NCBI GenBank assembly: GCA_002344205.1
Contig: DDSZ01000012.1
Coordinates: forward strand, 35,305-70,766
Origin: Opitutaceae bacterium UBA2377
GTDB lineage: Bacteria > Verrucomicrobiota > Verrucomicrobiia > Opitutales > Opitutaceae
Reading direction: 5' to 3'
DNA length: 35,462 nucleotides
Under the pieces are notes generated by a model. The model did not search any database and had not been told where the DNA came from. It saw nothing but the letters and a program-made list of their open reading frames with translations. Position numbers and translations under genes: made by a program. Positions 30,273 through 35,462 of this stretch are shown here, one piece after another (the stretch's first letter is position 1; each line of letters opens with the position of its first letter).

Positions 30273-33200
30273 CTACGGCGCAGGCACAAGGGCGATGCGG
30301 AAGCCGAGGCTAGGGATGCGGGCACCCTGATTGCTTCCGCCTCGAAAGGCGGAGCGACAGACTTCGGCAGGGTTCGACCAACTGCCGCCTCGGGTGACGC
30401 GGAGGGAGCCCGACGCACGCCCTCGCGGATCAGCCACAGCCGCCCCGGAGTATCTCCCGAGCCAATCCAGACACCACTCCCATACGTTGCCATACATGTC
30501 GTGCAACCCCCAAGCGTTCGCTTGCTTAGTGCCTACCGTTTTAGTGCTGCTGCCGCTATTCTGGTTATGCCAGCCCATCGCGTTAAGGCCTCCGGCATAG
30601 TCCCCCGTTGTGCCCGCACGACACGCATACTCCCACTGCGCCTCTGTCGGCAGCGTATAGACATAACCCGCGGGCAAGCGACCCGCCGTCCGCTCCCGCT
30701 CCGTCAGCTTCCGGCAAAACTCCATCGCGTCGCTCCAGGAGACCTGCTCGACCGGCAGGTTTTCTCCTTTGAAATGCGAGGGATTACTCCCCATCATCGA
30801 CTGCCATTGCGCCTGCGTTACCTCAGTCTTTCCAAGCCAAAAGGGTCGAGTAATGGTGACGCGCGTCACCGGCCGTTCGTCTTTGTCTCCGCCACTCACA
30901 CTTCCCATCTGGAACGTGCCGGGTGCGATCGGCAGGATTTCGAGATTCAGCTCAGGGATGAGGTAGGCCCTGCCCGTTTCCGGAGCTGCGGTCATCGTCT
31001 CAGCAACCGTCGGAGATGCTGGTTGTTGCCGGCCCAACACGACGGCCGGGGGCGCCACCGGCACGAGGCCGGGCGAGGCGCGGTTCAACACGAGCCCCAG
31101 ATCGCGCGCAGGCGCGCTGTAGCGGCCCGACGCCTCGGTCACTGACGCCGTCAGTGCGAAGGCCGTCGCACGGTTATTCGGCAGCACCTCGACCTCGACG
31201 TCGCGGTGCTCGCCCGCGCTCAGCGTTCCGAGCGAACGCGTCAGCGTAGTCTTCGAAAAATCCTCGATGAAGAACACGTTTTCGCCGCGCACCAGCGTGA
31301 CGACCACGTCCTCGGCCTTGCCGTCGCCGCGGTTGTGGATGCGCACCGTCACCTTGGCCTGCGTGCCCGGCGTGATGATCGTATTGCCCTGGCCATCCAC
31401 CGCCTGCGCACCGAGGATCTGCAGGTCGGGCGAACGGTAGATAAGCATCGGCTCCAGAACGACCCGGAAACCGGCATAAGGGTAAACGTTGCTGCGTGCG
31501 AATTCCGCGCGCCTGGACGCCAGCAGGTTCCGTTGGGCATCGTCGCCAAACGATGCCCCGCGTAGCACGCGCACGGAGTCAACGCCCGGTCGCCACTCAT
31601 CCTGCATCCACTCCCATGCGTTGCCGCCCAGATCATGCAGTCCGTGAGCGTTGGCCGCGAACGAACCCACCGGCGAAGTGCCGTTGAACGAGTCCACGGC
31701 CAAACGGCTCGCATAGTTGCCCGCACCGCCCGGTGGCGGCCATTGATCTCCCCATGGGTAGAAATTTTTTACTTTCTCGTTTTTCTCCTCCGGAGTGCGG
31801 CCGGGCTCATCACTCAAGCCCACCGCGGCGCTCCACTCCGCATCGGTCGGCAGCCGGTAGCTTTCTTGCGGCCCCAAACGGCCGGACTGACGCTCTTCCT
31901 GTGTCAGCCACCGGCAGAAGGCCACCGCATCCTCCCACGTCACGTTTACCGCCGGGTGTAGCGCCCCGGAGCTGGCATTGCGCCAAGAACGACCCGTCGC
32001 CCGCACAAACGCTGCGTAATCCTGCTCGCGCGTCTCCCAAATCGAAAAAAGCACGTTAGTCCCCGGCACCGGCACAAACTTCATGCCGAGAGAGTTTGCA
32101 TAGGGCGCATCTTTACTCGCCACCCAGAGCGGATTTGCGCTCAGCAGGACATCTTCACGAGCCGTTCGCCGCGCTTCTACGGTGAGCGCTGCCGCCGCCG
32201 GTCGGTGCCGCGCCAATCGCAGCTCATAGTTGTAGCGGCCCGGGAGAGCCTCTGGAACCCGGTAGGGCGTCGTCCCCACCTGCCGGCCTCCTGACCACAC
32301 CTCGGCTCCGCTGGGCGTGGACGTCAGCTCGATCGACCCGCCCGCAAAGTCTCCAGCCGCCTGCACCGGTTCATTGCGCCTCACCTCCACGCTCCGCACC
32401 TGCTCCGGCCAACCGGGGCGGCTAAAGGTGATGTCGTAGCGACCGGTCGGCAAATTGAGCTCGGCGGGCGTGTGGCCGGTGCGGGTGACCTCACCCTTGA
32501 GGGTAAAATCGAGTCCGGCGGGCTCGCTGGTCAGCGTCACGGTGCCCGTGCTGCGCACCAGCGGCACGTTCAGCTCGGCAAACTCGTTCTCCTTCACCTC
32601 AACCTCGCCGTCCCAATCCTCGTAACCCGCCAAGCGAACCCGCACCGGATACTTGCCCAATCGCTGGTCCCGCAGCGTCAGCGGCGACTTGTCCAAGGCC
32701 ACCGCCCCCACCCGCACCTCCGCCCCGGCCGGGGTCGTCCGCACGATGATGCCACCACGCACTGCCGCGAGCCGCTGACGTTCTACTTCCTGCTCCGCCG
32801 CAACGCGGGCCGCCTCAATCCGCCGCGCCTCCGCTTCGCGCTCGGCCGCGATCCGATTGGCCTCGGCCTGCTGACGTTCGTTCTCGATCCGCGCCTGTTC
32901 CACCCGCAGCCGCTCGGCCTCGATTCGCCGCTGCTCCGGCGCGTGCAGGCCAAAATACCAGCCGGCCGCCACGAGCACGACGATCCCGGCGGCGAGCGCG
33001 GCATATAAAGGTGACTTGGAGGTGGAACGGCTCGTCCCTGAGCCGTTCTTTTCCTCTGAATCGAGCGGCTGAGGGACCAGCCGCTCCACCTTGGCATCCA
33101 GCCCTACCGACTCCGGCTTTGAGCTCTTTGCGTTCTTTGTGGTAAAATTCAACCGCTCCAGCACTTCCCCTGCGCTCTGCGGCCGATCTTTGGCCTCCTT

Positions 33201-34013
33201 CGCCAGACACGCCGCAATCGTTGCCTCCCACTCCGGCGGGATCACTTCGCCGGTCAAGCCCAACTCCACCCGGCGCGCGGCGACTGACGGCGGCACCTTG
33301 CTCTGCACCTGCAGGATGATGTTGCCCGTGTAGAAGGGCGGCTTGCCGGTGAGCAGGTCGTAAAGCGTCGCACCGAGCGCGTAGATGTCGTCGGTCACCG
33401 CCGGCTTCTCGCCCATCATCTGCTGCGGGCTCATGTAAACCGGTGTGCCGCTCGTGCCGCCCTGCTGCGAGACCCGCGACACCGAATCGCTCACGCTGGC
33501 GGCGATGCCGAAGTCGGCGACCTTCAGCTCCCCGGCGCCGTCGATCATGAGGTTGGCCGGCTTGAGGTCGCGGTGCACGACCTTTGCCTTGCGGTGGGCG
33601 TAGTCGAGCGCCTCGCAGAGTTGTTTCACCCAAGCCGTCAGCGCCCCGGGCTCGAAGGCGCGCTCGGGCTGCTCCAGGGCCAGCTTCGCCAAGGTCGCCC
33701 CCGGGATGTATTCCATCGCGATCGCCGCGGTGCGCGCATCCTCCACAAAGTCGTAGATCCGCACGATGTGCGGGTGCGTGAGCTCCAGGGAACGGCGGGT
33801 CTCGCGCTTGAGTTCGTCCACCGCCCGCGGGTCGGCCGCGACCACCTCGGGCAGGAACTTCAGCGCGATGTCGCGCTCCAGCTTGTCGTCCCGCGCCAGC
33901 CACACGACGCCCATCCCGCCCCGGCCCAGGATCTTCGCCAGCGTGTAACGGCCAAACACCTTCTGGCCGGGGATGAAGCCCTTGATGGTTGCGCCGAGGT
34001 CGAGGTCGTCCAT
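30273..34013 (-). CDS. Ser/Thr protein kinase with PEGA repeats, FGE-like domains and Ig-like insert (kinase B)
   Basis: The 1246-residue paralogue of kinase A keeps GRGGMGVVW, Lys52, HRDLKPAN (Asp149) and DFG, a membrane helix (about 335-353), a coiled coil, three PEGA-like domains (TTPAGAEVRVG, TSEPAG, STPSGAEVWSGG) and two FGE-sulfatase-like domains. The first contains GLHDLGGNAWEW, the second GLHDMYGNVWEWCLDW and RGGSWSNPAEVCRSAFR. Between them about 150 residues are added, a beta-sandwich of CARDB or NEW3 type (DLQILGAQAVDGQGN... VTVRIHNRGDGKAEDVVVTLVRG). Only one of the two formylglycine-enzyme cysteines is kept, so a binding role outside the membrane is likely. The cytoplasmic linker before the membrane helix is encoded by a palindromic element (33021-33090). 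It is divergent from the second propeller gene. Confidence 0.9.
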   Translation of the reverse strand: MDDLDLGATIKGFIPGQKVFGRYTLAKILGRGGMGVVWLARDDKLERDIALKFLPEVVAADPRAVDELKRETRRSLELTHPHIVRIYDFVEDARTAAIAMEYIPGATLAKLALEQPERAFEPGALTAWVKQLCEALDYAHRKAKVVHRDLKPANLMIDGAGELKVADFGIAASVSDSVSRVSQQGGTSGTPVYMSPQQMMGEKPAVTDDIYALGATLYDLLTGKPPFYTGNIILQVQSKVPPSVAARRVELGLTGEVIPPEWEATIAACLAKEAKDRPQSAGEVLERLNFTTKNAKSSKPESVGLDAKVERLVPQPLDSEEKNGSGTSRSTSKSPLYAALAAGIVVLVAAGWYFGLHAPEQRRIEAERLRVEQARIENERQQAEANRIAAEREAEARRIEAARVAAEQEVERQRLAAVRGGIIVRTTPAGAEVRVGAVALDKSPLTLRDQRLGKYPVRVRLAGYEDWDGEVEVKENEFAELNVPLVRSTGTVTLTSEPAGLDFTLKGEVTRTGHTPAELNLPTGRYDITFSRPGWPEQVRSVEVRRNEPVQAAGDFAGGSIELTSTPSGAEVWSGGRQVGTTPYRVPEALPGRYNYELRLARHRPAAAALTVEARRTAREDVLLSANPLWVASKDAPYANSLGMKFVPVPGTNVLFSIWETREQDYAAFVRATGRSWRNASSGALHPAVNVTWEDAVAFCRWLTQEERQSGRLGPQESYRLPTDAEWSAAVGLSDEPGRTPEEKNEKVKNFYPWGDQWPPPGGAGNYASRLAVDSFNGTSPVGSFAANAHGLHDLGGNAWEWMQDEWRPGVDSVRVLRGASFGDDAQRNLLASRRAEFARSNVYPYAGFRVVLEPMLIYRSPDLQILGAQAVDGQGNTIITPGTQAKVTVRIHNRGDGKAEDVVVTLVRGENVFFIEDFSKTTLTRSLGTLSAGEHRDVEVEVLPNNRATAFALTASVTEASGRYSAPARDLGLVLNRASPGLVPVAPPAVVLGRQQPASPTVAETMTAAPETGRAYLIPELNLEILPIAPGTFQMGSVSGGDKDERPVTRVTITRPFWLGKTEVTQAQWQSMMGSNPSHFKGENLPVEQVSWSDAMEFCRKLTERERTAGRLPAGYVYTLPTEAQWEYACRAGTTGDYAGGLNAMGWHNQNSGSSTKTVGTKQANAWGLHDMYGNVWEWCLDWLGRYSGAAVADPRGRASGSLRVTRGGSWSNPAEVCRSAFRGGSNQGARIPSLGFRIALVPAP
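33021..33090. repeat. 70-bp palindromic element inside the coding region of kinase B
   Basis: Arms 33021-33048 (GGTGGAACGGCTCGTCCCTG...) and 33063-33090 (...AGGGACCAGCCGCTCCACC) match as inverted repeats at about 24 of 28 bases, and each arm is itself a smaller palindrome. It encodes the linker VERLVPQPLDSEEKNGSGTS. Kinase A has no such element at this place. Confidence 0.75.
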
Positions 34014-34096
34014 GGGTATCGTAGCTAGATATTGGGAGAGAGGATCAGGGCTGAACTCGTTCTCGTGCTCGTAATCTTAATCGTTCTCCTGGCTTG
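34014..34096 (-). promoter_or_regulatory. Upstream region of kinase B, identical to that of kinase A
   Basis: This is the second copy of the 83-bp block at 13039-13121, with no difference. A diverged inverted partner (GAGAACGAGAACGATTATGAG) lies at 34140-34160. The gap 34014-34374 also holds a family II repeat and the leader of the second propeller gene, and no gene. Confidence 0.75.
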
Positions 34097-34226
34097 GCCG
34101 AGAAGGTGGCTTTTGGGGAGGGTGGCCGAACCGGACCGGAGAACGAGAACGATTATGAGAAAGAGAACGATGGGCGGATCAGCCCGATACAGGGCAAAAT
34201 CCATGCCACCGGAAAGGCTATTTTTC

Positions 34227-34290
34227 CCGCGGATCACGCAGATGGACGCGGATTGCAAATCCCTATCCATGGTATCCGCGCTATCCGCGG
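34227..34290. repeat. Family II palindromic repeat, copy 3
   Basis: Begins CCGCGGATCACGCAGATGGA and ends TATCCGCGCTATCCGCGG; closest to the copy at 13459-13521. It lies between the divergent kinase B and second propeller genes. Confidence 0.75.
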
Positions 34291-34374
34291 AAAGGTCTGA
34301 TGGTCTTTCTCTGAAATCCTGAGTTCTGCATTTTCTTCCCGCACCGTATCTGCATGGTGCCTCCCGCATCCCCT

Positions 34375-35462
34375 ATGTCCTCCGCTTCCTCCCCTGTCCT
34401 CCGTGAAATCGGCATTCCGGTCAAAGCCGTCAATTGGGTGCGCCTGCACCCGGGGCGCGGACCCGACGGCGGCCCTTCGCTCCTCGCCTCGATGGGCCAG
34501 AACAACGGCGGGCTCTTCGTTCTCGACATCAACCTGACGACCGGAAAGTGCCGCCAATACAACGCCCCCTCAAAGTCACAGCAGTATCCCACCGCCTCCT
34601 TCCGCAGCCCGGCCACCGGCATCCTCTACATCGGCGCGCACACCGACGGTCACCTGCTTCGCTACGATCCCGCCCATCCCGAACGCGGGCTGGAAGACCT
34701 CGGCGCGATCGACGGCGACCAGGCGATCTTCCCCACCGGCATCACCGAAGCGGCCGACGGCGGCCTCTGGATCGGCGCCTATCCCGGCTGCGGCCTCACG
34801 CGTTACGATCCCGCCACGGGTGAATTTCGCCGGCTCGGCAGTGTCGATCCCGTGGACAAATACCTCTATCCGCTCGCCGGTAACGACGGCAGCCTCGCCG
34901 CCATGGTCAAGATGGTGCAGCCCCACCTCGTCGCCGTGGACTCCACGACCGGCAAATTCCAGGCCGTCGGCCCGCGCATCACCAATCCCGAGGAAAAGGC
35001 CCAGCGCCTGCTCTTCTACAAGGGCCTCGACGGCCGGCTCTACCTCGAATCCCACGAGGGTAATTTCCGCCTGCGCGGGCTGGAGCTGGAGCCCGTCTCC
35101 TTTTTGCCGCCGGCGATGCCCGGCATCCACGCCACCTACAAACACGGCTACCAGGAAGTGCTGCCGATGCCCGGCGGACTCATCGCCGCGTGGACCGATG
35201 GCGAGGAAGGCGCCGGGCTTTTCCGGCAACTGCGTATCACCAGCACCCAGCCCGACGTCGCCCCACGCACGCTCGACCTTGATTGGGAAGGCGGCGGCTC
35301 GAACATCTTCATGCTCCATCGCGGCCCCGACGGCTGTATCTACGGCTCGAGTTTCCTGCCGGAGCATCTTCTGCGCTACAACCCGGCCACCGGAGAAATG
35401 GTCAATCTCGGCCGGTGCAGCGTCTCGCTGGGCGAGGCCTACACGATGGGCAACTTCAGCGA
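34375..35462 (+). CDS. Beta-propeller protein, second copy, cut by the window end
   Basis: An open frame runs from the ATG at 34375 to the edge without a stop, 362 codons. It starts MSSASSPVLREIGIPVKAVNWVRLHPG and continues ASMGQNNGGLFVLDINLTTGKC, then GILYIGAHTDGHLLRYDPAHPERGLEDLG, ATYKHGYQEVLPMPGG and NIFMLHRGPDGCIYGSSFLPEHLLRYNP. Each piece has a clear counterpart in the 28212-30206 protein, in the same order, with about half the residues identical. It is therefore a tandem family member. An in-frame ATG at 34354 would add seven residues, but 34375 aligns best with the first copy. The last third is missing; function unknown. Confidence 0.85.
   Translation, partial: MSSASSPVLREIGIPVKAVNWVRLHPGRGPDGGPSLLASMGQNNGGLFVLDINLTTGKCRQYNAPSKSQQYPTASFRSPATGILYIGAHTDGHLLRYDPAHPERGLEDLGAIDGDQAIFPTGITEAADGGLWIGAYPGCGLTRYDPATGEFRRLGSVDPVDKYLYPLAGNDGSLAAMVKMVQPHLVAVDSTTGKFQAVGPRITNPEEKAQRLLFYKGLDGRLYLESHEGNFRLRGLELEPVSFLPPAMPGIHATYKHGYQEVLPMPGGLIAAWTDGEEGAGLFRQLRITSTQPDVAPRTLDLDWEGGGSNIFMLHRGPDGCIYGSSFLPEHLLRYNPATGEMVNLGRCSVSLGEAYTMGNFS

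Overview
The window is GC-rich, tightly packed bacterial DNA. It most resembles Verrucomicrobiota of the Opitutaceae type. That placement is an inference from gene content: soluble TPR kinases, Ser/Thr kinases fused to PEGA and FGE-sulfatase-like domains, many sugar-acid and PhyH/DegT/amidohydrolase genes, and several families of short palindromic intergenic repeats. No rRNA, tRNA, CRISPR array or transposase gene was seen.

Region 1 (1-5291) holds the end of an oligopeptide-binding protein and a YfcC-type carrier, then a soluble TPR-histidine kinase without a response regulator. A repeat-filled gap follows, then an ECF sigma factor overlapping a small two-helix membrane protein, and a tiny membrane protein.

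Region 2 (5319-9622) is a nitrogen-oxide module on the minus strand: copper nitrite reductase (nirK, with an added C-terminal cupredoxin and membrane anchor), an azurin-like lipoprotein, a DUF2249 protein, a cupin, and a Crp/Fnr regulator without an Fe-S cysteine cluster. A perfect TTGAC-N4-GTCAA site lies upstream of nirK, so the regulator probably controls the module in response to NO or low oxygen.

Region 3 (9754-34096) is a metabolic block of about 17 kb lying between two directly repeated paralogous genes (9754-13038 and 30273-34013). Each encodes a Ser/Thr kinase, a transmembrane helix, a coiled coil, PEGA repeats and two FGE-like domains. Their 83-nt upstream sequences are identical. 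Inside the block a probable eight-gene minus-strand operon runs from 22033 to 13559: NAD-dependent epimerase, DapA-family aldolase, M20 deacylase, cREC-like protein, AGE epimerase, FAD oxidoreductase, mannonate dehydratase and SDR. Several of its joints are 4-nt stop/start overlaps. A divergent plus-strand set carries an amidohydrolase, a second amidohydrolase-fold protein that has lost its metal ligands, a DegT aminotransferase, a PhyH dioxygenase and an SDR. A second DegT gene meets it tail to tail. Together these suggest breakdown or remodelling of an unusual, possibly amino-substituted, sugar acid. UxuA plus a DapA-type aldolase would give pyruvate, but the substrate cannot be read from sequence.

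Region 4 (28212-35462) has two related beta-propeller proteins of unknown function, one on each side of the second kinase. The last one runs off the window. Intergenic gaps, and even coding linkers inside the kinase genes, contain palindromic repeat elements.
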